Origin: JANOBD01 sp031411495
GTDB lineage: Bacteria; Planctomycetota; Phycisphaerae; Tepidisphaerales; Tepidisphaeraceae
Length of the DNA: 64,000 nucleotides
Assembly (NCBI GenBank): GCA_031411495.1
Contig: JANOBD010000219.1
Span: forward strand, 35,290 to 99,289
Reading direction: 5' to 3'
Below are positions 53,823-63,452 of the stretch, piece after piece (position 1 is the first letter of the stretch; each line of letters starts with the position of its first letter). Both the position numbers and the translations under genes were made by a program. The notes under the pieces are model-generated. The model was not told the origin of the DNA and did no database searches. It saw nothing but the letters and a program-made list of their open reading frames with translations.

Positions 53823-54950
53823 TTACTCGTCGTTGGTCGGGCCAACCGCGATGATCCACAGTTTGAAGAAGTTCACGACCTGCTGTTTCGTGAGCTTGTT
53901 CGCATTGAGGTGATACGTGACCTTGCTGCTCGAGGGCGTCGTGCCGCCGGAGAGGAAGGTGTCGACGTATTCAATCTTGCCCGTCAGCGACGGGACGCTG
54001 GTGTCGACCGCGAAGAAGGCGTCTTCATCGCTCATCTTGTCGAACGCTGCGCCTTCGCCGGTGGCGGACTTGTTCTTGTCTTCGTTGAAGCGAAGGTTGA
54101 AGTCGTAGTAACCCTTGCCGTTGGAGGCGCGGTCGGCATCTTCGACCCACTTGATGGTGCCGGTGACGGTGTCTTCGATGTCCTTGCCGTCGAGCGTGTA
54201 GTGGAACTTGATGTTGTCGGCGTAGTAGTTGCCTGTTTCGTAGTCGTAATCGAGCTTGCCGTTCACGGTGGCGCGGGGATAGACGGTTGCCGGGCCCTTG
54301 GCGAGCTGAATGCCCTGGAAGCTCATGGGGTCGGACTTGGTCACCTTGATTTCGACGGTCTTGTTGCCGACGACGCGCTTGTAGAGCGAACTTCCGAGGT
54401 TCTCTTTCTTTTCCGACTTGCCGATGAGTTTGCCGCCGAAGTTGTCCTTGAACGCCTGCGCCGAGCCGACGGCATCGACATCGACGCGGAGCGCGCTTTC
54501 CTGCGCACCGCCGCCCGAGAGGTCATACGCGCCGGTTGCCGGATCGACCGGAACCGTGCCGACCCACTTGCCGACGGTCTTCTTCTGCTTCAGGTCCTTC
54601 GGGTTCAAAACGTTGAGCTGAACGTTGTAAAAGATCTTCGCGTCCTGCTTGTTGCGGCCGAGGATCTTGCTGTAGAGCTTCGGGAACCGCTGGATCTCGC
54701 CGGTGTACTCGGTGGTCTCGGCGACAAAGAGGTCGAGCTTGTACGAATCGGGCGTGTTCATCGCGGCGGAACCTTCCTTGAGGTCTCCGCTGGTGTCGAG
54801 GTTCGTACGGGTTTTGAAATCGATCTGCATTGTTCCAGAGATGACGTCATCCTTGGTGAGCAGGTTCGGATCGGTCTGGGCGTAGGCGAGTGTGCCGACG
54901 CTCATCGCGACTGCTGGAACGAAAAGGGCGGCGCGTTTGACGAGTGTCAT
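53823..54950 (-). CDS. Exported protein of unknown function
   Basis: 375 residues. A clean signal peptide (LFVPAVAMSVGTLAYA) ends near AQTD. The mature part is Lys/Asp/Thr-rich and beta-like, with segments such as GTMQIDFKTRTNLDTSGDLK, KLDYDYETGNYYADNIKFHY and ATGAYDLSGGGAQESALRV. No catalytic motif, repeat or anchor is recognised. GGAGG is well spaced before ATG 54950. A terminator follows directly and the gaps on both sides are large, so it is probably a single-gene transcript. Lys-rich outer segments could suit a periplasmic or matrix protein. Confidence 0.75.
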   Translation of the reverse strand: MTLVKRAALFVPAVAMSVGTLAYAQTDPNLLTKDDVISGTMQIDFKTRTNLDTSGDLKEGSAAMNTPDSYKLDLFVAETTEYTGEIQRFPKLYSKILGRNKQDAKIFYNVQLNVLNPKDLKQKKTVGKWVGTVPVDPATGAYDLSGGGAQESALRVDVDAVGSAQAFKDNFGGKLIGKSEKKENLGSSLYKRVVGNKTVEIKVTKSDPMSFQGIQLAKGPATVYPRATVNGKLDYDYETGNYYADNIKFHYTLDGKDIEDTVTGTIKWVEDADRASNGKGYYDFNLRFNEDKNKSATGEGAAFDKMSDEDAFFAVDTSVPSLTGKIEYVDTFLSGGTTPSSSKVTYHLNANKLTKQQVVNFFKLWIIAVGPTNDE

Positions 54951-55132
54951 GAGTTGTCCTCCAAGAGCGAACGAATTCACCTCGCGCGCCAGGGCCTCTA
55001 CAAAGGCACGGACCGCGCGGCGTGGGCGGGAATGATGTGTAAAACTCCCGTGGGTTGGAATTATAACGCGAAATGCGTTTGTAACGAAACAAACACTTCC
55101 GACGGAGCAAACAGGAAATCGGTTGCCCGCCC

Positions 55133-56212
55133 TCAGGATACTTCTAAGGTCACGGCCGGTTTGGCGATCGCCTGTGCGACGGCCGCCTCCAGGTTGCGCA
55201 CGAGCAGTTCCAGCGCACCGCGCAATCGTGGATTCTGCTCGTAATTCGCGTGCGGCTTGCCCGCATCGGAGTTGCTCCGAAGTTCGCTGAACATCGGCAG
55301 GTCGCCGAGCATCGGCAGCCCCAGCCGCTCGGCGGCGGCGACGGTCCCGCCACGACCGAAAATGTCGTGCTCGCTCCCGTCGGCTGCGACGAAATAACTC
55401 ATATTTTCGACGACGCCGAGGATCGGCGTGCCGAGCTGCTGGAACATTCTCGCCGCCCGGGTCGCATCATCCAGAGCCACCTGCTGGGGCGTCGCGACAA
55501 TCACCGCGCCGGTGAGCGGAAGCAGCTGACAGAGCGTGATCGGAACGTCGCCGGTCCCGGGCGGAAGATCGATGATGAGAAAGTCCAGCTCTGGCCATTC
55601 GGTGTTGTCGAGAAGCAACTGCTTGAACGCGCCGTGTGCCATCGGCCCGCGCCACATGAGCGGCTTTTCCTTCTCGACGAGCGCGCCGATGGTCACCGCG
55701 TGGATGCCGTGGACCAGGAACGGACGGATCTTCCGCGTGCCGTTTACTTCAATCACCGAAGGCGTCTGGCCGGCGAGATCGAGCATGGTCGGCATCGACG
55801 GGCCGTAGATATCGCCGTCCATCAATCCCACTTGATAGCCGCGCCGTTGAAGGCCAATCGCGAGATTCACCGAGAGCGTGCTCTTGCCCACGCCGCCTTT
55901 GCCAGCGCCGACCGCGATGATGTATTTCACCTGCGGCAGCGTTTCGCGTTTCGGACCGCCTGCGACCTTTTCGGGCGCGGTGAGATTCACCTTGATGAAC
56001 GAAGCGCCGATTTTCTTGAGCGCATCGGTCACATCCTTCTCGATGCGGTCCTTGAGCGGGCAGTTCGGCGTCGTGAGCTGAACCGTCACCTCGACGTCGT
56101 CGTCGCTGATCTTGATCTCCTTGACCATGTCCAGCGTGACGATGTCGCGGAAGAGCTCGGGATCGTTGACGGTGCGAAGGGCGGCGGTGACTTGGTTGTT
56201 GGTGAGGGGCAT
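55133..56212 (-). CDS. mrp: Iron-sulfur cluster carrier protein Mrp/ApbC
   Basis: 359 residues of the Mrp/NBP35 ATPase family that binds and delivers Fe-S clusters. Residues 1-80 are a MIP18-like domain (NDPELFRDIVTLDMV, TTPNCPLKD). The ATPase has the deviant P-loop GAGKGGVGKSTLSVNLA, then DGDIYGPSMPTML and LIIDLPPGTGDVPIT. Other segments (ENMSYF) are typical. I chose ATG 56212; an ATG at 56224 is also possible and neither has a clear Shine-Dalgarno sequence. A terminator and a small basic ORF lie upstream. Confidence 0.92.
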   Translation of the reverse strand: MPLTNNQVTAALRTVNDPELFRDIVTLDMVKEIKISDDDVEVTVQLTTPNCPLKDRIEKDVTDALKKIGASFIKVNLTAPEKVAGGPKRETLPQVKYIIAVGAGKGGVGKSTLSVNLAIGLQRRGYQVGLMDGDIYGPSMPTMLDLAGQTPSVIEVNGTRKIRPFLVHGIHAVTIGALVEKEKPLMWRGPMAHGAFKQLLLDNTEWPELDFLIIDLPPGTGDVPITLCQLLPLTGAVIVATPQQVALDDATRAARMFQQLGTPILGVVENMSYFVAADGSEHDIFGRGGTVAAAERLGLPMLGDLPMFSELRSNSDAGKPHANYEQNPRLRGALELLVRNLEAAVAQAIAKPAVTLEVS

Positions 56213-56276
56213 TGGAACGTGCATTCTAGGCGATCGCCGAGCGGGAAGGAATGCCGTAAGAACAGTCAACATGAAA

Positions 56277-56304
56277 GACGGCCCGCACTTTCGCGCGGGC
56301 CGTC
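56277..56304 (-). terminator. Terminator of the small basic ORF
   Basis: GACGGCCCGC (56277-56286) and GCGGGCCGTC (56295-56304) form a perfect 10-bp stem. On the minus strand TTTCATGTT follows. It lies between the small ORF (stop at 56397) and mrp. Confidence 0.7.
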
Positions 56305-56396
56305 GTATCCAGGGACGTTGCCGGCCGGTCGTCACGTGATCGATCGCGCCGGCGATTGCTCCAAAACCCTTGCGGGATTTGGAGTCTTCGAGTTTG

Positions 56397-56558
56397 TCAG
56401 CGGCCCACGCGAGTGCGACTGCGCTCCAACGAATCCGCAGCGCTGAACAGCTGCGCGAGCAGCCGTCCGAACCCGGTTCCGCCGGTGGGCGCGGTCACGC
56501 GGCGTGCCGTCGACGAGCGACGCTTGCCACCAACCGAACGATGCACAACTCGACGCAT
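56397..56558 (-). CDS. Small arginine-rich protein of 53 residues
   Basis: A short reading frame beginning MRRVVHRSVGGKRRSSTA and ending ERSRTRVGR, with about a quarter Arg/Lys. GGGAGG lies six bases before ATG 56558, one of the best binding sites in the window, and a terminator hairpin follows 90 bases downstream. The basic composition suggests nucleic-acid binding, but no family is recognised. It could be a chance ORF; the strong signals on both sides make translation plausible. Confidence 0.5.
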   Translation of the reverse strand: MRRVVHRSVGGKRRSSTARRVTAPTGGTGFGRLLAQLFSAADSLERSRTRVGR

Positions 56559-56784
56559 GAAACACCTCCCTGTAACTGGACGGGTGTGAAGATACGAATC
56601 GCGTGTTCGGTTTCGATTCGGGTAGACGTTCGTAACATCCGATAAAGACGCCGTGTGATAACGCCTGAGATTTAACCGCGTCGCTTGCGACGCACGAGAG
56701 CGCTGTGCGGGCACCGCGGCTAAACGGGTGGATGTCGAATCGCGCTTGGATTACAAATGCACGACTCGCAACGCAGAGGAAACC

Positions 56785-58089
<1,305 letters not shown>

Positions 58090-58110
58090 GGTCCGAGCCG
58101 GGTGAATGTA

Positions 58111-58158
58111 GGGCGCCTTTAGCCGCCGGTGAATCGATCTCGGCGGCTGAAGCCGCCC
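58111..58158. repeat. Inverted repeat downstream of serS
   Basis: GGGCGCCTTTAGCCGCCG (58111-58128) and CGGCGGCTGAAGCCGCCC (58141-58158) pair at 16 of 18 positions across a 12-base loop. It lies 22 bases past the serS stop and may act as a terminator, though there is no T-run. Confidence 0.6.
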
Positions 58159-58225
58159 CGACAAAATCCGTGGCCACACGGTTTTCATTCGTCATTCGGA
58201 TTTCGACCATTCGTCATTGACGGCC

Positions 58226-58338
58226 GGGTGCCGCACTTTGCGTACTCGCAACGTGCGGTGGGGTTCGATCGCCTCAGAAGGCACACGTTGGCGAGTACCC
58301 TTCGAATACTCAGGGCAGGCAGCCAAAGTGTGGCATCC
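58226..58338. repeat. Nested inverted repeat with ends GGGTGCC/GTGGCATCC
   Basis: Outer arms: GGGTGCCGCACTTTG (58226-58240) and CCAAAGTGTGGCATCC (58323-58338). Inner arms: GTACTCGCAACGTG (58242-58255) and CACGTTGGCGAGTAC (58284-58298). The element ends two bases before the stop codon of the zinc-ribbon gene. Its ends resemble those of the element at 10672-10793. Confidence 0.65.
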
Positions 58339-58340
58339 TT

Positions 58341-58883
58341 TCAGACGGGCGCGATCTCGTGCCCGCACTCCGAGCATTTTTCAGGGTTGGCGCGGGTGTC
58401 GTAGCCGCAGACGGGGCAGAGACCATTATTGTTGCGCCGTGGTCGGCGCAATAGGACATTCAATCGCAAGAGCGGAAGCGGAACGAATAGAAGCAGTAGA
58501 ATCCAGAACGGACAACTCACCTCCAACTCATCAGTCGCAGCAAACCGATAGACATTTGGCCAAAGCTTTGCCGGCACGAATCGCTGAAGGAATGGTGTGT
58601 CATCCAACGGCATAAAGGTCTCACGATTCCAAGTTGTCGGCAGCCCGACATAGTAGAGTACCATTCTGCGGGAATAGTGGATTGCCCCGCATTCAAAACT
58701 GATGCCGTAGTAACGACAATAGATTCTGCCATCGTGCGTCGGATACCAGGAATACTTACCGATTCCGTCCCCATGAAATGCACTCCGCACCCACAGCCCC
58801 GCCGTCGCGAGTGCCAGCAGCAGCGAGATCGCCGTGAGTGTGTTGAAGAGGATGCGGCCCCATCGTCTGGTCCGTCGTTTCAT
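58341..58883 (-). CDS. Small membrane protein with C-terminal zinc ribbon
   Basis: 180 residues. An N-terminal helix (LTAISLLLALATAGLWV) follows a basic start (MKRRTRRWGRILFN). A second helix, WILLLLFVPLPLL, precedes a C-terminal zinc ribbon CPVCGYDTRANPEKCSECGH with four Cys. I recognise the layout as a family common in planctomycetes; its function is not known to me. ATG 58883 gives the family-like start. The gene is bracketed by inverted repeats on both sides. Confidence 0.75.
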   Translation of the reverse strand: MKRRTRRWGRILFNTLTAISLLLALATAGLWVRSAFHGDGIGKYSWYPTHDGRIYCRYYGISFECGAIHYSRRMVLYYVGLPTTWNRETFMPLDDTPFLQRFVPAKLWPNVYRFAATDELEVSCPFWILLLLFVPLPLLRLNVLLRRPRRNNNGLCPVCGYDTRANPEKCSECGHEIAPV

Positions 58884-58940
58884 GTGCGCCTGAGCAGCAT
58901 ACTCGACCGCGGCCCGCGCGACAGGTTGCCGTATCGCGTG

Positions 58941-59020
58941 GCCGGGTGGCACAGGGACGTACTCTTGCCTGTGCTTGTCGCGTCGTCACGCACAGGTAGG
59001 CGTACCTACCTGTGCCACCC
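58941..59020. repeat. Double-hairpin repeat with GGGTGGCAC/GTGCCACCC ends
   Basis: Outer arms GGGTGGCACAGG (58944-58955) and CCTGTGCCACCC (59009-59020) match perfectly. An inner pair CCTGTGC/GCACAGG (about 58968-58974 and 58990-58996) forms a second stem. The type is familiar to me from planctomycete intergenic regions. Confidence 0.65.
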
Positions 59021-59131
59021 GCCGGCCGCGAACCGGGCGACCGGGAACTTCGCGTTGCCGGCGGCAGTGGTTTGCAGCATTCACGCCCTCACTTATCTCT
59101 CGCCAAGTCTTCGTCTGCCTCGGAAATCACT

Positions 59132-59145
59132 TGACGTCGACGTCA
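59132..59145. promoter_or_regulatory. Perfect 14-bp palindrome, possible operator
   Basis: TGACGTCGACGTCA reads the same on both strands. It lies upstream of the zinc-ribbon gene and downstream of the isomerase gene; no regulator nearby explains it. Confidence 0.3.
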
Positions 59146-59345
59146 CCTCCTGACCAAGGTGGCGGGTTGATTTTGCCGGCGGCAGAACTGCGCGCCGGCG
59201 GCGTTCTTTGAAAAATGGATACCGATCGAAACGTCTGCGGCGGTTTCCCCGAATGTCTCAAAATGTCCCACATTGGAGCGCTTTCGATTACCCGGCTTCG
59301 CAGAAACGGTGCGGTGGCCGCAGGGGGTCAGAAAGATCTCGTGAT

Positions 59346-60158
59346 TCAGACGCCGCGGACGAACGCCACGAACTGCGGCAGGCTCTCTTCGGGAACGGGA
59401 GCGACCTCGGGGTACCAGCGCTTCTCCGTTTCCAGGCAGATCCAGCCGTCGTAATTGGCGTCACGCAGCGCGATGAGCGACTCGCGCACGCTCACGATCC
59501 CTTCGCCAAGCAGCGCCGGAACTTCCCGGCCATCCCTCATCACCGAATCCTTCACGTGAACATGCTTCAACCGTGGCCCCAGCGTCGCGATCACCTGCTG
59601 GGGCAATTCTTTCGCGGCCCAGGTGTGACGCACATCCCACACTACGCCGAACGCATCCGGATCGCAGTCGTCAATCAACTGGATCACTTCGGCGGATGCG
59701 CCCCAGTCGTCATGGGTTTCCAAAAGGGGCTTGGCGCGATGGGACTTTGCGAGTGAAGCGAGTTGGCGTGCATGTTGGCGCGCCATGACGGTCGCCGCGT
59801 CGCGAGACATGTCGGCCGGCGTGCGGCCGGGGAAGATGCGGATGAACGGGCTCCCGAACGCGTCCGCGACCTTGAGGTAGCGCAGGTATTCTTCCAGCAT
59901 TCCTGCCCATTTGAGCGGGTCGGGCGTCATCAGCGCCACCGACGAACACATGCAGGGTGCTTCGAGCCCGCGCCCGCGCAGGAGCGCAACGGTCTTGTCC
60001 ACCTGGGTAGAAAAAGCGGGCAACGTCGTGTGATCGACATTCTGCTGGATGCCCCTGAAGTCGACGCCCTGGACGCCAACGGCGGCGGCTCGCTCGAGGA
60101 TGGTCTCCAGAGGCCAGCTCGGGCAAACCAGGGTTGAAATCGTCAGTCGGTTCTTCAT
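59346..60158 (-). CDS. Sugar phosphate isomerase/epimerase-like TIM-barrel protein
   Basis: 270 residues of the xylose-isomerase-like AP endonuclease 2 superfamily. Putative metal ligands are visible: Glu in LLETHDDWG, Asp and His in VVWDVRHTW, His in KHVHVKD, and Glu in CLETEKRW. Members act on sugars, inositols or hydroxypyruvate, so the substrate is open. The next gene on the same strand, a glycosyltransferase, is 22 bases upstream, suggesting a two-gene operon. Confidence 0.85.
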   Translation of the reverse strand: MKNRLTISTLVCPSWPLETILERAAAVGVQGVDFRGIQQNVDHTTLPAFSTQVDKTVALLRGRGLEAPCMCSSVALMTPDPLKWAGMLEEYLRYLKVADAFGSPFIRIFPGRTPADMSRDAATVMARQHARQLASLAKSHRAKPLLETHDDWGASAEVIQLIDDCDPDAFGVVWDVRHTWAAKELPQQVIATLGPRLKHVHVKDSVMRDGREVPALLGEGIVSVRESLIALRDANYDGWICLETEKRWYPEVAPVPEESLPQFVAFVRGV

Positions 60159-60180
60159 CGAAGGTACATCACTTTCGGAG

Positions 60181-61185
60181 CTACGCCGCGAGCGGCTTGC
60201 GTCGGCCGGTGGCGATCTGGAGCACCTCGAGCCACTGTTTGGCGATCGCGCCGAATCGGCAAGAGGCGGCGAGGGCTGACTGGGCGCGATCGAGTTCGTC
60301 GGGGCTGGGGTTCTCGATCCTTTCGATGGCCGCGCGGGCCCAGGTTCGGGACTTCCGATCGTGTACCAGGGTCGCGGGGACGTGTTGCAGTTGTTCGCGC
60401 TTCCAGGTCGCGGGGTCTGCCACGATCGGCACGCGATTCATCGCCGCGCTCGCGATCGAAACGAACGACGGGGGGGACTGGGGATCGATGAGCGCTACAT
60501 CCGATGCGGCGGCGAGTTCCGGCGCCGAACAGTCCGGGCAAAGCACCATCGATTCCGGCTGGCTCGTGCTGCGCGCGGTGCGCACGACGTAGTCGGTATG
60601 AACGCCGGGGTCCATGATCATGCGCCAACTCGGATCACGAAAGGCGAGCACACTCGACGCGCACAGAGCGACCGGATGGCTTCCCACGCCGTTGACGCGC
60701 CCGGCGAGCAGGACGCAAACCGTCGACGGAGCAATCCCCAGATTCGCGCGGATCTGCTCGCGCGTCGCATGAAGCGCGGGCGGAAGCGGGCGAATCACGC
60801 GGATCTGGCTGCTGTCGATGCCTTGCCGGATCGCGTGGATTGCCGCCCGATGCGTGCTGCACACGGCGAGCGTCGCATTCTCCTTTCGCCAGAGGAGCAG
60901 GCGCCGCTCGGTATTGCTGAGATCTCCGACGGGCAGATGGACGAGGGCACCGCGCCACGCAATGGCCGCCGCGACCAACGCCGGTTCACCTGCAGTCACC
61001 ATCACGTCCGGCACGCGCGTGTTCCGCAATGTTCGAAAGGCCCGGCGGAGAATGAGCGCGAAGCGGTTGGGCAGCGGATCGTCATCGACCACCACGTCGA
61101 CGCGGGGCAGTTGCGTCAGCATCACAATCTGCGCCTCGACGTCCTGATCGAGTTGCCGGGATGTCATGAAACGCACGCGGATCAT
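60181..61185 (-). CDS. Glycosyltransferase (GT-B fold, family 4-like)
   Basis: 334 residues. The C-terminal half resembles GT4 enzymes: ICVLLAGRVN-like segment (VCVLLAGRVNGVGSHPVAL), a conserved acidic-rich stretch and EXXNRXP-like FVSIASAAMNRVPIVADPAT, which is the usual nucleotide-sugar-binding motif though lacking its first Glu. The N-terminal half is a Rossmann-type acceptor domain. The missing Glu makes activity uncertain. It precedes the isomerase gene. Confidence 0.6.
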   Translation of the reverse strand: MIRVRFMTSRQLDQDVEAQIVMLTQLPRVDVVVDDDPLPNRFALILRRAFRTLRNTRVPDVMVTAGEPALVAAAIAWRGALVHLPVGDLSNTERRLLLWRKENATLAVCSTHRAAIHAIRQGIDSSQIRVIRPLPPALHATREQIRANLGIAPSTVCVLLAGRVNGVGSHPVALCASSVLAFRDPSWRMIMDPGVHTDYVVRTARSTSQPESMVLCPDCSAPELAAASDVALIDPQSPPSFVSIASAAMNRVPIVADPATWKREQLQHVPATLVHDRKSRTWARAAIERIENPSPDELDRAQSALAASCRFGAIAKQWLEVLQIATGRRKPLAA

Positions 61186-61229
61186 CGATCACTCAGCGTA
61201 TCGATTTGCCATCACCACACAACGACAGA

Positions 61230-62585
61230 TCAGGCGATCCAGCCGTGAACGGTATCGAAAAGCAGTTTGACGTTCAGAATGATGATGACTGCGGCAACAA
61301 GCCACGCCATGGAGATGAGCCAGGTCGGCGGGCGATGGACGCCCATCTTTTGGCGGTTCGAGACGAAGAGAATCAACGGCACAACCGCGAACGGCAACTG
61401 AAGACTGAGCACGACCTGACTGAGGATGAGAAGCGAAGTCGTACCCGTTTCGCCGTACGAAAACGCGACAAATGCCGCAGGAATAATCGCCAGTCCGCGC
61501 GTGATGACGCGTCGCAGCCACGGGCGGATGCGCAGGTTGAGGAATCCTTCCATCACGATCTGGCCGGCGAGTGTGCCGGTGATGGTCGAGTTCTGGCCCG
61601 AGCAGAGCAACGCGACCGCGAACAGTGTGCTGGCGACGCCGACGCCGAGTGTGGGCGAGAGAAGTTCATATGCCTTGCCGATTTCTTCGACCGGCGCGCC
61701 TCCGTGGAACGCGGCCGCGGCGAGGATGAGAATCGCCGCATTGATGAGCAGGGCGAACATCAGTGCGAAGGTGGAGTCGAGGGTGCTGTACCTGATCGCC
61801 TCGCGCTTGCCGGCGTCATCGCGATTCGACGCGCGGGTCTGAACGATGGAAGAGTGGAGGTACAAATTGTGTGGCATCACCGTCGCGCCGAGGATGCCGA
61901 TGGCGATCATCAGCATTTCCGGATTGGTGACGATCTGCGGAGAAGGAATAATCCCCTTCGCCAGCGCGACAAGATCCGGCTTCGCCGCGATCAGGTTGAC
62001 GACAAAGCAGGCCGCGATGATCCCGATCATCGTGACGATAAACGCCTCAAGATATCGGAAGCCGAATCGCTGCAGGATGAGGATGATGAACACATCGACC
62101 GCGGTGATGAGAACGCCGACGGGAAGGGAAATATGGAAGAGAAGCTGCAGCGCGATCGCGGTGCCGATGACCTCGGCGACGTCGCATGCAACGATGGCTA
62201 GTTCGCATAGCGCCCACAGGGTGAGGTTGACCGGTTTCGAGTAGCTCGCACGGCACGCCTGCGCCAGGTCCAACCCCGACGCGATCCCCAGCCGCGCACA
62301 GAAATGCTGAAGCAGGATCGCCATGAAGTTGGAGATGACGATGACGCTGAGCAGCGTGTAGCCGAACTTCGATCCGCCGGCGAGATCGGTCGCCCAGTTG
62401 CCCGGATCCATATAGCCGACGGCAACGAGGAAGCCAGGCCCGGAAAACGCCAGGAGTTTGCGCCAGAAACCGCTCGCAGGGATTGAAATCGATCGATGCG
62501 ACTCGGGAAGACTGGGCGAATGCGTGAACGTTGCGGGAGCGACGTACGGAAGGAGCGCGGGATTCGGGTCTGCTGGCTGATTCAT
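61230..62585 (-). CDS. mntH: Manganese/divalent metal transporter, Nramp family
   Basis: 451 residues with about eleven membrane helices. The metal site shows YMDPGNWATDLAGGS in helix 1 and ATVMPHNLYLHSSIV in helix 6, the two unwound helices of Nramp proteins. It imports manganese or iron with protons. The basic N-terminal 40 residues are a loose extension. It diverges from an mntR-like repressor gene, 100 bases away, with a palindromic operator candidate between. Confidence 0.95.
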   Translation of the reverse strand: MNQPADPNPALLPYVAPATFTHSPSLPESHRSISIPASGFWRKLLAFSGPGFLVAVGYMDPGNWATDLAGGSKFGYTLLSVIVISNFMAILLQHFCARLGIASGLDLAQACRASYSKPVNLTLWALCELAIVACDVAEVIGTAIALQLLFHISLPVGVLITAVDVFIILILQRFGFRYLEAFIVTMIGIIAACFVVNLIAAKPDLVALAKGIIPSPQIVTNPEMLMIAIGILGATVMPHNLYLHSSIVQTRASNRDDAGKREAIRYSTLDSTFALMFALLINAAILILAAAAFHGGAPVEEIGKAYELLSPTLGVGVASTLFAVALLCSGQNSTITGTLAGQIVMEGFLNLRIRPWLRRVITRGLAIIPAAFVAFSYGETGTTSLLILSQVVLSLQLPFAVVPLILFVSNRQKMGVHRPPTWLISMAWLVAAVIIILNVKLLFDTVHGWIA

Positions 62586-62647
62586 ATTGCGATCAAATCC
62601 GTCTGTTGTAGGATGGGTGGATGTCGATTTGACCTGGCGAGATTAGT

Positions 62648-62665
62648 ATTTTGAGTAATCAAAAT
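62648..62665. promoter_or_regulatory. Palindromic operator candidate for the MntR-like repressor
   Basis: ATTTTGAGTAATCAAAAT has perfect 7-bp arms around a 4-base centre. It lies between the divergent mntH and mntR starts, 20 bases before the mntR ATG, where binding would block both promoters. Confidence 0.65.
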
Positions 62666-62685
62666 CAAGCCGATAGTGATTGAAA

Positions 62686-63351
62686 ATGGCCACGAGCACC
62701 GTCGAAAATTACGTGAAACAGCTCTATACCGAGCAAACACGCACGCCTGGCCACCTCATTCAGCTCGGCAAACTTGCCTCTGCACTCGATGTCGTTCCCG
62801 GAACCGTCACAACGATGATCCGCACCCTCGCCGATGCAGGGTTGGTGATCTACGAGCCGCGGAATGGCTGTTCTCTCACCTCGGCGGGCGAAGCGCTGGC
62901 GCTGCACGTCCTTCGCCGACACCGGCTTGTTGAGCTCTTTCTGGTCAAGGTGCTCGGGTACGACTGGTCCGAAGTTCATGAAGAGGCCGAAGAACTCGAG
63001 CATGTTGTCTCGGACAAATTGCTCGAACGGATCGACGAACTGCTTGGCAGGCCGAGTGCGGACCCGCACGGTGACCCGATTCCCAACGCGCAAGGCCAAC
63101 TCCCCCGGCAATCCGCCCGCCCGCTCTCGCAATGCGTCAGTGGCGAACGCGTCCGCATCGAGCGCGTGAACAACCAGGACCCACAGTTCCTGAGGATGAT
63201 CGACGAGATGGGCCTCACGCCCGGTACAAGGCATTCGCTCATTCGTAATGATCCCATCGCCGGCACCCTTCAACTCGAAAGCGGGGACCAGACACGCGTC
63301 GTAGGCACCAAGGCGGCGGAGTCGATCCTCGTCAGCCCGTCCATGGATTAG
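62686..63351 (+). CDS. mntR: DtxR/MntR-family metal-dependent transcription regulator
   Basis: 221 residues. The N-terminal winged helix (SALDVVPGTVTTMIRTLAD, then GLVIYEPRNGCSLTSAGEAL) is followed by the dimerisation and metal-binding domain (HRLVELFLVKVLGYDWSEVH, EAEELEHVVSDKLLERIDEL), then a C-terminal SH3-like FeoA domain (VRIERVNNQDP). In the presence of manganese or iron it should repress mntH. ATG 62686 is preferred over TTG 62680; there is no strong Shine-Dalgarno sequence. Confidence 0.9.
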   Translation: MATSTVENYVKQLYTEQTRTPGHLIQLGKLASALDVVPGTVTTMIRTLADAGLVIYEPRNGCSLTSAGEALALHVLRRHRLVELFLVKVLGYDWSEVHEEAEELEHVVSDKLLERIDELLGRPSADPHGDPIPNAQGQLPRQSARPLSQCVSGERVRIERVNNQDPQFLRMIDEMGLTPGTRHSLIRNDPIAGTLQLESGDQTRVVGTKAAESILVSPSMD

Positions 63352-63386
63352 TATGCACGTTGCGTCAAAATCGTTTGCCTGAGGGT

Positions 63387-63414
63387 TTGTGACTGGTGGA
63401 AACATCCGTATGAT
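63387..63414 (+). promoter_or_regulatory. Candidate promoter of tRNA-Ala
   Basis: TTGTGA (63387-63392), a 16-base spacer and TATGAT (63409-63414) fit a housekeeping promoter. The tRNA starts 39 bases after the -10 box. Confidence 0.55.
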
Positions 63415-63452
63415 CCACGACCCCTCGAGACGGCAATCGTCTGGAGACGCCA

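Larger units (their letters stand above)
58884..59345. other. Intergenic region with repeats and a palindrome
   Basis: 462 bases between the zinc-ribbon gene start and the isomerase stop. It carries the repeat at 58941-59020, a 14-bp palindrome at 59132-59145, and directly repeated GCCGGCGGC words near 59175-59200. No protein gene with a binding site is apparent. Confidence 0.5.

Noticed and set aside
59208..59756. 182-codon plus-strand open frame
   Set aside because: Mostly antisense to the isomerase gene, and its first part is Arg/Ser-rich without a binding site.
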